This document shows, piece by piece, positions 1 to 8,208 of a stretch of 64,000 nucleotides of DNA. Positions within the stretch are counted from its first letter, which is position 1. Every line of letters starts with the position of its first letter. The DNA lies in the NCBI RefSeq assembly GCF_900239935.1, contig NZ_LT965928.1, forward strand, positions 1,425,407 through 1,489,406. The letters run 5' to 3'. Below the pieces are notes generated by a model. That model saw only the letters and a program-made list of their open reading frames with translations. It was not told where the DNA came from and ran no database searches. The translations under genes and the position numbers were made by a program. Origin of the DNA: Pseudoalteromonas carrageenovora IAM 12662 (GTDB lineage: Bacteria > Pseudomonadota > Gammaproteobacteria > Enterobacterales > Alteromonadaceae).

Positions 1-2
1 AC

Positions 3-464
3 TCATTAACTGAGCTTGAAGAAGCCATAAAGAGCATAGATAAACAAAAGTACGTTGGAAATTATCAGGCTCTAATGAATGAGTATTCTAAAAGAGAAAA
101 TAACTTAGCTGCTTATAATGAACAAACCGAATCTCAGTTAGAATCTAGTGAACCAAATATAAAAACAACAAGTGAATTTGAACGCTTATTAGGAATATGT
201 TTTTTTGGGCTTATTTTTGGTGCTCCAATAGGAGCAGAGGTTGATCCTAATACTTTAACTGGTTCAGATATATTTATCTCTTTGTTATTAATCACTATGT
301 TTGGTGGTTTATTAGTTCATTCATTTAACAATGGCTGGACTTTTGGAGGTAACAATAAATTTTATATTAAAGAAGACCCTATTATGTTTACCGTTGCACA
401 GTTAATTTATGCATGGCTTTTAGGTTTATTTTCCGCTGTTTTTGTACTTGCAGTATTTTCCTAA
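3..464 (+). CDS. Partial membrane protein, unknown function
   Basis: The reading frame is open from the window edge (base 3) through the first ATG at 75, so the gene almost certainly starts upstream and only its last 153 codons are here. The visible N-terminal part is charged and helical-looking (Glu/Lys-rich). Three hydrophobic stretches follow, around LGICFFGLIFGAPIGA, DIFISLLLITMFGGLL and AQLIYAWLLGLFSAVFVLA, so the C-terminus sits in the inner membrane. I do not recognise the family. A strong hairpin follows the stop codon. Confidence 0.6.
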   Translation, partial: SLTELEEAIKSIDKQKYVGNYQALMNEYSKRENNLAAYNEQTESQLESSEPNIKTTSEFERLLGICFFGLIFGAPIGAEVDPNTLTGSDIFISLLLITMFGGLLVHSFNNGWTFGGNNKFYIKEDPIMFTVAQLIYAWLLGLFSAVFVLAVFS

Positions 465-471
465 ATTAAAT

Positions 472-507
472 TTATTAGGTACCCACCTATAAGCAGGTAC
501 CTAATAA
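472..507. terminator. Bidirectional intrinsic terminator
   Basis: A 12-bp perfect inverted repeat (TTATTAGGTACC / GGTACCTAATAA) lies between two convergent genes. It probably ends both the upstream membrane protein gene and the TonB receptor gene on the minus strand. Confidence 0.6.
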
Positions 508-523
508 ATTCCTAAAGTTTTAA

Positions 524-2377
524 TTACCAACTATACGTTGCGCTTAACGTATATTGCTCACCGCGTCCTGGTGTACCTGGTATTTCTTCAAACGACTCAT
601 TCCATAAGTTATCAGCCGCTAAAGTAATAAATAAATTGCTTAACTGAGGCGGGGTTATTTTAAGCGTTAGCTGGGTAAATAACGCGTTGTCGTGGCCGTT
701 TCTAAGCGCGTTTTTGTGTTGTGTACGCCATTCGTTATCTATTCTAAATTCTAAAATATCAGTTGGGTTGTACACAGCGCCGAGTGTTAAACGGTGATCA
801 GGAAAGTTTAACGCGTAAAAACTGGCATCAATATCGGCAGCGCCATAGTTTTCTGATTTATGCAAATAGGTGTAGCTAGCAATAAGTTTTGCAGTATCAA
901 AGTGCTTAGTCGCTAAAAATTCAACCCCTGCAGTATCAATATCAACCGGGTTGGCAAAGCGCGCAGAGGTGGAGTCAAAATTAAAGGTCCAGTCGGTTAA
1001 GTTATTATCTTTTCGATAAAAAATAGCCGAGTTTAACTGCCAGCTTTGCTCTTCAAGTAATAAACCTAGCTCTAAGTTTGAAGTCGTTTCGCGCTCAAGG
1101 TTGTAGTTACTTCTAAATAACCCGCCAGAATCGCTACCGCCAATGGCTGTATAGCCTGCAACTTGACTCGCCTGCGCGTATGATAAATAAAGGCTTTGCG
1201 CTGTGCCGTCATTATTTTGGGTATTTAAGGTTATATCACCAATGGCTGATACCTCAGCATCATCACGATTTGTATCGTCATACGCAGCCCCTAAACGAAA
1301 TATAAGCTGTTGGTTAGCCTTTAGCGCCATAGTGTATTGGGGCAATATACTCAGTTTATAATATTTTCGTGAGGTAAAGTTGTTTTCAAGTGTTGTTGAT
1401 TCAATTGAATCATCAATAAATTGTGCCGAGTAATTTATTGCCAGTGCATTGCTTTGTGTATGGCGGCCCGAAAGAGCAAGCGATTTAACTTCACTTTTAT
1501 GAAACGCTTCAAATGCACTTGGGTTTTCGCGCGAGTAAATATAGTGATCGTCATGGGTACGGTAATACGCCGATACTTCAAAGTGACTGTTATCAGCGTA
1601 GGTTTGTTTGTAATTAAGCATCCAAAGGCGTGTTTCTAGATCTTCAGTTTCGTTAACGCCAAAAGGGGTATATAAGTTAGGCCAGCCAAAAAACTTATCT
1701 TGCGAGCCATAAAATAAATCGGTTTGGCTATGCTCGCTTGCTAATTGCACGCGTGCAGAGGCGCGCGAAAAGTCATGATCGCCATTATCAATAGTGCCAT
1801 CACTTTGCGAATGAGAATACTCACCTTCAAAGCCAAGGGTATAGTTAGCTAAGCTATCAAGTTGTGTGTTTTTAGCAGCGTGAATACTTTGCAGGTTAAA
1901 GTCATTTGTACCAGTACCAAGCGATACACTACCGCCAGTAATAATTGGTTTCCAACCAAACGAAACTGTACCTACAGAGCTGTTCATACCGTACAGTGCG
2001 TTATCAGCACCGGTTAAAACATCTGGGCCACTTAGCATTTGTGGTGCTATGGGTATTTCAGCAAAATAATGACCAGATTGCGGGTCAAGCAGGGTAGCAC
2101 TTCCCACTCTAAAACCGGTGTTTTCAAAAATACCACCACGAATAGTTACATCAGCTTGTGCCTCAGCCATATTACGCGATTGAAGATCAACACGCGGGTC
2201 GTACTCTAAATTAGAAATAGGTGAGTCAAATGTACCCACAGGCAGTTTATTCGCAGTAGGTGAGGCTTCAACCGTTATTTGCTCAATTGTTGACTCATCA
2301 GGTTGTGTATTGGCATAAGCAAATGGGGTAACACTGCATAAAAGGGCAGGTAATATAATGTGTGGTGTGCGGTTCAT
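524..2377 (-). CDS. TonB-dependent outer-membrane receptor (small, BtuB/FecA-like)
   Basis: A 617-residue protein with a Sec signal peptide (about residues 1-22, ending PFAYA) and a plug domain containing the typical VTIRGGIFENTGFRVG segment. A 22-strand-type barrel follows, ending in aromatic YSW. It should import a ligand across the outer membrane using TonB-ExbBD energy. It is shorter than sugar-type receptors and resembles vitamin or metal-chelate receptors. No cobalamin riboswitch is recognisable upstream, so the substrate cannot be named. It stands alone, divergent from msrA, with no adjacent ABC transporter. Confidence 0.85.
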   Translation of the reverse strand: MNRTPHIILPALLCSVTPFAYANTQPDESTIEQITVEASPTANKLPVGTFDSPISNLEYDPRVDLQSRNMAEAQADVTIRGGIFENTGFRVGSATLLDPQSGHYFAEIPIAPQMLSGPDVLTGADNALYGMNSSVGTVSFGWKPIITGGSVSLGTGTNDFNLQSIHAAKNTQLDSLANYTLGFEGEYSHSQSDGTIDNGDHDFSRASARVQLASEHSQTDLFYGSQDKFFGWPNLYTPFGVNETEDLETRLWMLNYKQTYADNSHFEVSAYYRTHDDHYIYSRENPSAFEAFHKSEVKSLALSGRHTQSNALAINYSAQFIDDSIESTTLENNFTSRKYYKLSILPQYTMALKANQQLIFRLGAAYDDTNRDDAEVSAIGDITLNTQNNDGTAQSLYLSYAQASQVAGYTAIGGSDSGGLFRSNYNLERETTSNLELGLLLEEQSWQLNSAIFYRKDNNLTDWTFNFDSTSARFANPVDIDTAGVEFLATKHFDTAKLIASYTYLHKSENYGAADIDASFYALNFPDHRLTLGAVYNPTDILEFRIDNEWRTQHKNALRNGHDNALFTQLTLKITPPQLSNLFITLAADNLWNESFEEIPGTPGRGEQYTLSATYSW

Positions 2378-2587
2378 GTGTTTCTCGTCGTTTTTTATTT
2401 GAAGCTGCGGTTACAATAAATTTCAAAGCTCATACTTGAGCATGATAAAATAGCTAAATATAACAGCAGTCATTTTGTGCGCGATTGTACATTAATTTGT
2501 TAATAACTGCATTTGATAACCATTTACGTAATACCGACTTTATTAAAAACATGGTCATTCTATCGTATTAAATAGCACACTCACTCC

Positions 2588-2697
2588 GTTAAAAATTATT
2601 TATATAGAACAACTATATGTCATAATTTTCGCCTTGTTATTGCGCTATTTTCTTGGCGCTATAATAGAACACTATTTTAATGCAATCGGTATAATCA
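2588..2697. repeat. Partial copy of MITE-like repeat family B
   Basis: This segment aligns by eye with the right two thirds of the element at 57613-57778. Shared blocks include TAGAACARCTATATGTC and GCCTTGTTAT, and the end is ATCGGTATAA where the full copy has GATTGGTATTA. It fills most of the 340-bp gap between the TonB receptor and msrA. The rest of that gap shows only AT-rich promoter-like sequence. Confidence 0.6.
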
Positions 2698-2717
2698 CTT
2701 ATTAGGTAACATTTATA

Positions 2718-3209
2718 ATGGATACTAAAGAACATAATACTATTTACTTTGCTGGTGGCTGCCTGTGGGGTGTACAAGAGTTTATGAAACACTTACCAGG
2801 CGTTGCTAGTACGCAAGCGGGTCGTGCTAATGGTACAAGTAAAACGACAGATGGCGAATATGATGGTTATGCAGAGTGCGTAAAGGTAACTTTTGACCCA
2901 AACGCCGTTAGCCTAAATAAGCTGTTTGACTACTTTTTTGAAATTATTGACCCATATAGTATTAATAAACAAGGAGATGACGTAGGCCCTAAATACCGCA
3001 CTGCTATTTACAGCAAACACCAAAACCATTTAGACGCAGCAAGCAATTATATAAATAAGCGCAGTGATGCCGAAAAAGTTGTAGTAAGCGTTGAGAAGCT
3101 TACTAATTACGTACCAAGCGATCCTGAGCATCAAGACCGATTAACTAACAACCCTGGTGATTATTGCCATATACCCTTTGAGTTATTGTATAAATACAAA
3201 GCGAGTTAA
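2718..3209 (+). CDS. msrA: Peptide-methionine (S)-S-oxide reductase MsrA (GCLWG variant)
   Basis: A 163-residue cytosolic protein that reduces methionine-S-sulfoxide in proteins using thioredoxin. The family fold is evident from FAGGCLWGVQEF at the N-terminus, GPKYRTAIYS mid-protein and PEHQDRLTNNPGDYCH at the C-terminus. The catalytic Cys is C15. The usual GCFWG active-site motif is GCLWG here, and a Cys replaces the common Val in YAECVKVTF. A further Cys near the C-terminus (DYCH) is a candidate resolving residue. The sequence is compact, without the N-terminal extension of E. coli MsrA. Its stop codon overlaps the stop of the convergent neighbour by four bases. Confidence 0.9.
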   Translation: MDTKEHNTIYFAGGCLWGVQEFMKHLPGVASTQAGRANGTSKTTDGEYDGYAECVKVTFDPNAVSLNKLFDYFFEIIDPYSINKQGDDVGPKYRTAIYSKHQNHLDAASNYINKRSDAEKVVVSVEKLTNYVPSDPEHQDRLTNNPGDYCHIPFELLYKYKAS

Positions 3210-3565
3210 TTAAAACTATTGTTTATTTTTTGCTTAGTTTTTCTTTTTTTACGCGGAAACATGTCTCTACTTAGGTATGGTACTGCTAAAAAAAAGATCC
3301 CACATCCTAAGTAAAAAAGAAGGTTAAAAATATAAGCAAATGGAGAGGTCGAGAAAAAATAAACCTCAGATTCAACACGATAATCTGTTGGTGTATGAAC
3401 ATAACCGTCGTATATAGATTTTACTGCGATTATTATAAGTAATAACCCTAAAGCAAAAGAAAACAAAGAGAATGCTACTTGGTTCAACAGCATTCTAGTA
3501 TTACTAATATTAGCGTGTTTTATTTTTGGCTTCTTTCTTGGTTTAGTATTATTTGATTGCTTCAT
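3206..3565 (-). CDS. Small two-TM membrane protein, unknown function
   Basis: I chose the ATG at 3565 (MKQSNNTKPRKK) because the sequence upstream of it in this frame overlaps a better protein in another frame (3549-3844). The 119-residue product has a very basic N-terminus, one hydrophobic segment around FSLFSFALGLLLIIIAV, a second around AYIFNLLFYLGCGIFFLAV, and a Lys/Arg-rich tail. Both ends are therefore probably cytoplasmic. No known domain is recognised. It overlaps the upstream zinc-ribbon gene by 17 bases, which suggests translational coupling and a shared membrane role. Confidence 0.5.
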   Translation of the reverse strand: MKQSNNTKPRKKPKIKHANISNTRMLLNQVAFSLFSFALGLLLIIIAVKSIYDGYVHTPTDYRVESEVYFFSTSPFAYIFNLLFYLGCGIFFLAVPYLSRDMFPRKKRKTKQKINNSFN

Positions 3566-3844
3566 GTTTACTAAAAAAAGTAATAAGCATAGCTGTAAAT
3601 ATTCCGGCAAAGCCAACGGTTGAGAAAATTGAGCTATATTCACTTTTAATACTGAAAATATTTAGTAGGCTAGTTATTAATAAAAGTGATATTCCAGCTG
3701 TTTTTAAAACTTCTAGTGTTTTATTTAAACCAAACCATTCAAGGCAAGAAGGGCATTGCTTTTCAATAAAAATCCTTTTTTATTAGTGTTTATTATATTT
3801 GTACTATTAATTTTATTCTGACAGCTAGGGCATGTAGGTTTCAT
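3549..3844 (-). pseudogene. Frameshifted zinc-ribbon membrane protein
   Basis: A good ribosome site (AAGGA) precedes the ATG at 3844. The first frame reads MKPTCPSCQNKI, a CxxC knuckle, and then closes early. After an A6 run on the coding strand, the next frame continues with a second knuckle (EKQCPSCLEWFG) and two hydrophobic segments, and stops at 3549 with KHEAIK. Adding one A to the run joins the halves into a protein of about 98 residues with two CPSC pairs, a typical zinc ribbon followed by a membrane anchor. It is either a recent frameshift or a sequencing error. Function unknown. Confidence 0.6.
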
Positions 3845-4082
3845 TTTAATCCTTTATTTAACCTTTTTATTCTCTTAATACTCTAAAACAAATATAGCTT
3901 GATCTTCAGTTTACTGTAAATACCATTCGCAGGGAGTTATGTAAGTGTTTTTGCTAAAATCTATTTATAAAGGTAATACTGTCAACGCTACTTTAGATAG
4001 GCTCAAAACTTTAATTATATTAGAAAAATTATACATAATTTAAAGCTCTCCTTCTTGCACAAATAATTAGCGCCTACAACTT

Positions 4083-4155
4083 AAATTTAGCTCGGGGTAG
4101 TTGTAGACGTGCAGCTTGCTGACGTGACGAGCATAGCTCGTAATTACTTAAATCT
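4083..4155. repeat. Short intergenic palindromic repeat, family C
   Basis: The segment TTGTAGACGTGCAGCTTGCT, followed by GTGACGAGCATAGCTCG, matches part of the repeat near 17655-17757 (TTATAGACCCGAATTGCTTG, then GTGACGGGCGAAGCCC). The GAGC/GCTC and GGGC/GCCC stems change together, so the hairpin rather than the exact sequence is kept. The rest of the 3845-4180 gap holds no gene that I can see. Confidence 0.45.
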
Positions 4156-4180
4156 AAAGTCCCAAAACAAACAGCCACAA

Positions 4181-4205
4181 AAAAGCTCACATACTGTGAG
4201 CTTTT
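4181..4205 (-). terminator. Intrinsic terminator of the DUF4136 lipoprotein gene
   Basis: An 11-bp perfect stem (AAAAGCTCACA / TGTGAGCTTTT) with a 3-base loop is followed by T residues on the minus strand, 18 bases after the lipoprotein stop codon. Confidence 0.75.
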
Positions 4206-4222
4206 AAACAACTAACTTAAAC

Positions 4223-4774
4223 TTACAGCTGCTTGTGCGGCGGGAAGTTGCTTAAAATATTAGCGACTGTTTCTTTAATTGACGCTTCGCGTTGCTCAGG
4301 CGATTGGTTTTTCTTTAAACGGCCTTCTTTAGCACCACGCCATACAAGTTGATTTGATTCGCGGTCGATAATATCAATCACTAAAGTGCCTACTTCATAC
4401 TCACGGGCTGTTGTATCACGTTGAAAACCTGTACCCCAGTATCCCCAACGAGCGCCGTAACCTACGTTAAAGGTATCTACTTCAAGCTCTTTATCTACCG
4501 ATGCATGGTAGTTAACAAGTACATCCGCTTGTGCTGCGTCTACTAAGCTCATACCCAACGTTTGGCTAAGCTCTTTATTAACAGCGGTACGTACGCGTTT
4601 TTCCATTAAGCCGTTAATTTGATAATTTGTGGTGTCTTTAGTTAAGCTCGCGTTTTCTACCCAAGCAAATGTTTTAAAATTACTAAAGTTAGCTGATTTG
4701 TCGTAATCCCAATCAGGGGTTTGTGTACAGGCTGTAAGTAGTGCTAGCGCTGCAACAATAAGTATATTTTTCAT
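4223..4774 (-). CDS. DUF4136 family lipoprotein
   Basis: The start at 4774 (MKNILIVAALALLTAC) is preferred over the longer frame because GGAG sits 8 bases upstream and it begins a perfect lipoprotein signal with lipobox LTAC. The mature part has the DUF4136 pattern: WDYDKSANFSNFKTFAW near the N-terminus, ADVLVNYH, a Tyr/Gly/Trp-rich segment, then EVGTLVIDIIDRESNQLVWR and a C-terminal ILSNFPP. The family is anchored to the periplasmic side of the outer membrane or periplasm and its function is unknown. It lies downstream of mksB but has its own upstream gap, so it need not be in that operon. Confidence 0.85.
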   Translation of the reverse strand: MKNILIVAALALLTACTQTPDWDYDKSANFSNFKTFAWVENASLTKDTTNYQINGLMEKRVRTAVNKELSQTLGMSLVDAAQADVLVNYHASVDKELEVDTFNVGYGARWGYWGTGFQRDTTAREYEVGTLVIDIIDRESNQLVWRGAKEGRLKKNQSPEQREASIKETVANILSNFPPHKQL

Positions 4775-4882
4775 TACGTTTGCTCCAATAAAATGCGTTA
4801 CCTTAAAATAACACACATCATTTAAATGTGTATTATTTTAACGTTCTATATTTTAGTTTAATAGCTGAGCCTTAATGGCCAA

Positions 4883-7660
4883 TTAACTGTGTTCGACTTC
4901 TATCCAATCTTTTTCGTCTACCCAGTTTTGTGCGCCATCTTTTACTGAACGAATAGGCACAATGTAGTCACAACTTATTTGTGGCTTAACCGAGGCAAAT
5001 ATAGGCACAAAGCCAAAGCTCAGTGCAGTTTCTATAATTGCTTTTTGGTTTTGCGGGTCGATATCAGCCGCTTCATCTATATAAATAGGTATACGGTAAA
5101 GGTTTTGTTCTTGATCGCTTAATAAGTAACGAATAAACAACATGCCGCATAATAACTTAATAGTAATACGAGTTCCGTTTGAGCCGGCTGAGTCTATTTT
5201 TTCAAAGTGTTCGGTTTCACCTGCGCGGTTTACCACTTCAAAACGAATGTCGAACAAATCAGTTAAGGTGAGGCCTGCTTTGTCCGAGGCAAGTTTTATT
5301 AAGTGATCTTTTGCTTCGTTTACTGCGCTTTCGCTAAAGGGTTCTTGGCTTAGTAAATCAAGGGTGTCGCCTTGCTCAAACTGATGCGACGTGCTGATAA
5401 TAGTATCAATACTATCAACCAGCATTTTGCGCGGTATTACGTTAATTTTAAACGCTTGAAGGTTAGAAATACGGTGCTGGCTTATGCCTTTATTAAAGCT
5501 ATTCATCTCGCGGCGAAGGCGGTCTAAATCTTCCCTCAAGCCTTTAATGGTTGCGGCTACTTCGGTTAGTGCCACGCGTCCTTGGCGCTCAACGGCATCG
5601 CGTTCGTTATCAAGGTTGTGAAATGCGCTAATTAATTTTTGGTATTTAGTAAATTCGTCGTTTTCGTTATCGAACTTAGTAATGCCTGCGTTATATACAT
5701 GCAAATAGGTATTACGTACGTTTATGTCAAAATTGCGCAGCTCTTGGCAGTCTTTATTAAAGTGATGTACTAAATCGCTTAAATTATCAAAATCGACAGT
5801 TATATCAATCATGTATGGGGTTACTTTACCGCTGTATAAATCGAGAGTGTGATCAATTCGCTCGCTTTTAACTTGGCGTAGGCGCTCGGTTTGACGATTA
5901 ATTTGCTCTTGTTTCGATTTAATTAACGAGCGTCTATCTGCAATTGAGCCACTATTTTTTTGAATGTCTTGCAGGTAGTCGTCAACTTGTTCGCGCTCTG
6001 CTAATAATTGCTCTTTTAGCATGGCTTGCGCGTCTACCGACTGCTGCATTACCTCAAATTGCTCTAAACGTTTTAGGGCGCTCTCAAGGCTCATTAGTTC
6101 ATCGTAGAGTGCGTCTTTTTCTTTTTGTTTATCGGCAACATTTGCAGCCACTTCGCGCTGTTGTTTAAACTCTTTTAATGAGTGTTCAAGTGCACTCAAC
6201 TGCGCTGTTAATTGCTCTTTGTTTTCGCCGCTTTGCATGTGTACTGGCGAGAGCTTTTTAAGTTTAATACTTGCGCCTGGAAGCGTTAGCACACCGCCTT
6301 TAACATTTTCACTTAATAGCGATAAAAACTCCCCAAAGGCGTCTTCGTCATTAATGGTTATATCGCCATTAGTGGTGGTTGCAAACGAGAGTAGGTCGGG
6401 GTTTAAAATGCGCGATATTTCTTCTACTTCTTTAAGTGATAGGTCTTCGCGCATACGGGTAAACAAATTAAACTCAAGGTTTTTAAGCTGCAGTTTTAAA
6501 CTTTTGATTTGTTTTTGCGTTTCGCTAATACGGTAATCAAGCGTGTGCAGGCTTTGCCCTTGTGCGCTGGTAATAGAGTGCGAAAGCGACTCGTAGTCTT
6601 GCTTAAGTTGGCCAAGGTTGGTTTTAATTGTGGCTTTATTTACCAGTTCAAACTCGCTTTTAAGGGCGCTGTAATCTAAAAACCATTGCTCAATTTGAGT
6701 TTGTTTGCGCTCTATATCGCGCGATTGCTGTACGTATAGGCTTTGTTTTTTCTCAAATTCGTGCTTTTCGTGTTCAATGTCTTCAAGTGCTATACCAAGT
6801 TCACTAAGCTGCTCTTCTTGGTAGGTGTCAAAGTCAATGAGTGCTTGGTCAATTTTAGGCGCGTACGCTGCTAATTTACCTTTAAGCACGGTTTGATTTT
6901 CAAGCATTGATTCAAGTGCGCTTATTGGCTCTTGCATTGATTCAAGGGCTTTTAATTCGCGCTTAGCCCGGTTTACTTTGTCAAACGAGCGACGCCATAC
7001 TTCGTAAAAATCAACCTTAGAGTTTGACATATGTCGCTCAAACACACGCAGCATAAAGCGTTTAACATCGCTTGCGCCTAATTTGTGTAAGTTAAGAATA
7101 CGCCTAAAAATTTCTTTATAAATAGCGGAGTCTTGCACGTTATTAAGCGGGATCATTTTTAAATTAATGTCGCCATCAAACGGGGTTGCGCCACCGGTAA
7201 GTAGGGCGTTCAGCTCTTGTGCTTTTAGCTCAATAGGGTTGTAATTAAGCGATTTTAAATGATTAAACAGCCTGGTAAACTTAATTATGGTATTACCTTG
7301 CGTGTACTGCTCTAAATCAAGTTTGCCCTGGTAACAAAAGTACTGATGTGCGTAACCGGCTATTTTACCAAGGCCCGCTACACCAATAACAACCGAGCCA
7401 TGAGGGAGGTTAGCTTCTAGTAAAATGTACGACTGATCCGATGAAAAATAAAACTTACGGGTTTCATCTAAATCGTGTCCGTCCCATTCGGTTAAGCGTA
7501 AATCGTTAATAAGCGGAAATTGCAGAGCGTTAATAACCGAGCTTTTACCGGTATTGTTAGGTGCACAAATAGAGCTGCTTTTATCAAGCGGGATCACACA
7601 TTTTGCATAGCCTGCAGTATTAAGTAAGGCGAGTTTACTCAGTCCGTATAGGTTTTTCAT
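4883..7660 (-). CDS. mksB: MksB-type SMC-like condensin ATPase
   Basis: A 925-residue ATPase of the MukB/MksB/JetC branch of SMC proteins. Walker A is APNNTGKSS (residues 33-41), followed by long heptad-rich coiled coil (about 210-720) interrupted by a hinge-like part. The C-terminal head has the signature-like SAGSNGT (824-830) and Walker B IYIDEAAD (D862, E863). With the kleisin MksF and the accessory MksE it forms a complex that compacts or extrudes DNA. The ATG overlaps the mksE stop (ATGA), the classic coupling of this operon. The length fits MksB (roughly 900-1000) rather than MukB (about 1480). No nuclease subunit gene (mksG) follows. Confidence 0.85.
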   Translation of the reverse strand: MKNLYGLSKLALLNTAGYAKCVIPLDKSSSICAPNNTGKSSVINALQFPLINDLRLTEWDGHDLDETRKFYFSSDQSYILLEANLPHGSVVIGVAGLGKIAGYAHQYFCYQGKLDLEQYTQGNTIIKFTRLFNHLKSLNYNPIELKAQELNALLTGGATPFDGDINLKMIPLNNVQDSAIYKEIFRRILNLHKLGASDVKRFMLRVFERHMSNSKVDFYEVWRRSFDKVNRAKRELKALESMQEPISALESMLENQTVLKGKLAAYAPKIDQALIDFDTYQEEQLSELGIALEDIEHEKHEFEKKQSLYVQQSRDIERKQTQIEQWFLDYSALKSEFELVNKATIKTNLGQLKQDYESLSHSITSAQGQSLHTLDYRISETQKQIKSLKLQLKNLEFNLFTRMREDLSLKEVEEISRILNPDLLSFATTTNGDITINDEDAFGEFLSLLSENVKGGVLTLPGASIKLKKLSPVHMQSGENKEQLTAQLSALEHSLKEFKQQREVAANVADKQKEKDALYDELMSLESALKRLEQFEVMQQSVDAQAMLKEQLLAEREQVDDYLQDIQKNSGSIADRRSLIKSKQEQINRQTERLRQVKSERIDHTLDLYSGKVTPYMIDITVDFDNLSDLVHHFNKDCQELRNFDINVRNTYLHVYNAGITKFDNENDEFTKYQKLISAFHNLDNERDAVERQGRVALTEVAATIKGLREDLDRLRREMNSFNKGISQHRISNLQAFKINVIPRKMLVDSIDTIISTSHQFEQGDTLDLLSQEPFSESAVNEAKDHLIKLASDKAGLTLTDLFDIRFEVVNRAGETEHFEKIDSAGSNGTRITIKLLCGMLFIRYLLSDQEQNLYRIPIYIDEAADIDPQNQKAIIETALSFGFVPIFASVKPQISCDYIVPIRSVKDGAQNWVDEKDWIEVEHS

Positions 7661-8205
7661 TCCTCGTCCTCCGTAATGTAGGTTTCTTCGTTTACTTCCA
7701 TGAGTGCATCAATATAGCGGTGAATAGGCGCTTGTAGCATAAATCCGCCTTCTACTTCGCGGGCAAGGCCTAAACGTACCATGCGCAGGTATACGTCTTT
7801 ACGTAAATCTGAGCCCGAAAATATCTCAAGCTGATCAAATAAGTGTTTGTTAATTTGCACTAAGGTTTGCATCAATTCTAAATCGTTTACGTCATCAAAC
7901 AAGGCGCGCATTGGGTCTTTACCCGTATTGGCAAAATGCTCAATTAAAATGTAAATAGTAAGTGCGATAGCACGGGATATTTTGCCCATATTTGGCGTGC
8001 TTTCGTCACTTGTAAAGTAGTAAAAGCCGCGGCTGTCGTGTTTTAAATCGTGGCCAAGGGCGTTAAATAAAGCACTGTAGGCGTCTATGTGTTGGTCAAG
8101 CTCTTGCCACATTACGTTGTCTTGTTCGCAAATATGATAACCCGCAACTAATTTTTTATTAATGGCTTGCAGGTGTGTTAGCTCGTCTAGGTTTATATGT
8201 GTCAT
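7657..8205 (-). CDS. mksE: MksE condensin accessory subunit
   Basis: A 182-residue acidic protein between the kleisin and the SMC-like subunit, exactly where MksE/JetB lies in MksBEF operons. It is predicted to be helical, with winged-helix-like repeats, including KDVYLRMVRLGLAREVEGGF and a conserved-looking RYIDAL near the end. It should bind the kleisin and modulate the ATPase. It starts 3 bases after the mksF stop and overlaps mksB by 4 bases, so stoichiometric co-translation is likely. Sequence conservation in this family is weak and the call leans on position and size. Confidence 0.75.
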   Translation of the reverse strand: MTHINLDELTHLQAINKKLVAGYHICEQDNVMWQELDQHIDAYSALFNALGHDLKHDSRGFYYFTSDESTPNMGKISRAIALTIYILIEHFANTGKDPMRALFDDVNDLELMQTLVQINKHLFDQLEIFSGSDLRKDVYLRMVRLGLAREVEGGFMLQAPIHRYIDALMEVNEETYITEDEE

Positions 8206-8208
8206 GTG

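Noticed and set aside
2378..2717. Possible cobalamin riboswitch upstream of the small TonB receptor
   Set aside because: No conserved B12-box-like sequence or suitable stem was found; the gap is largely explained by a repeat-family fragment.
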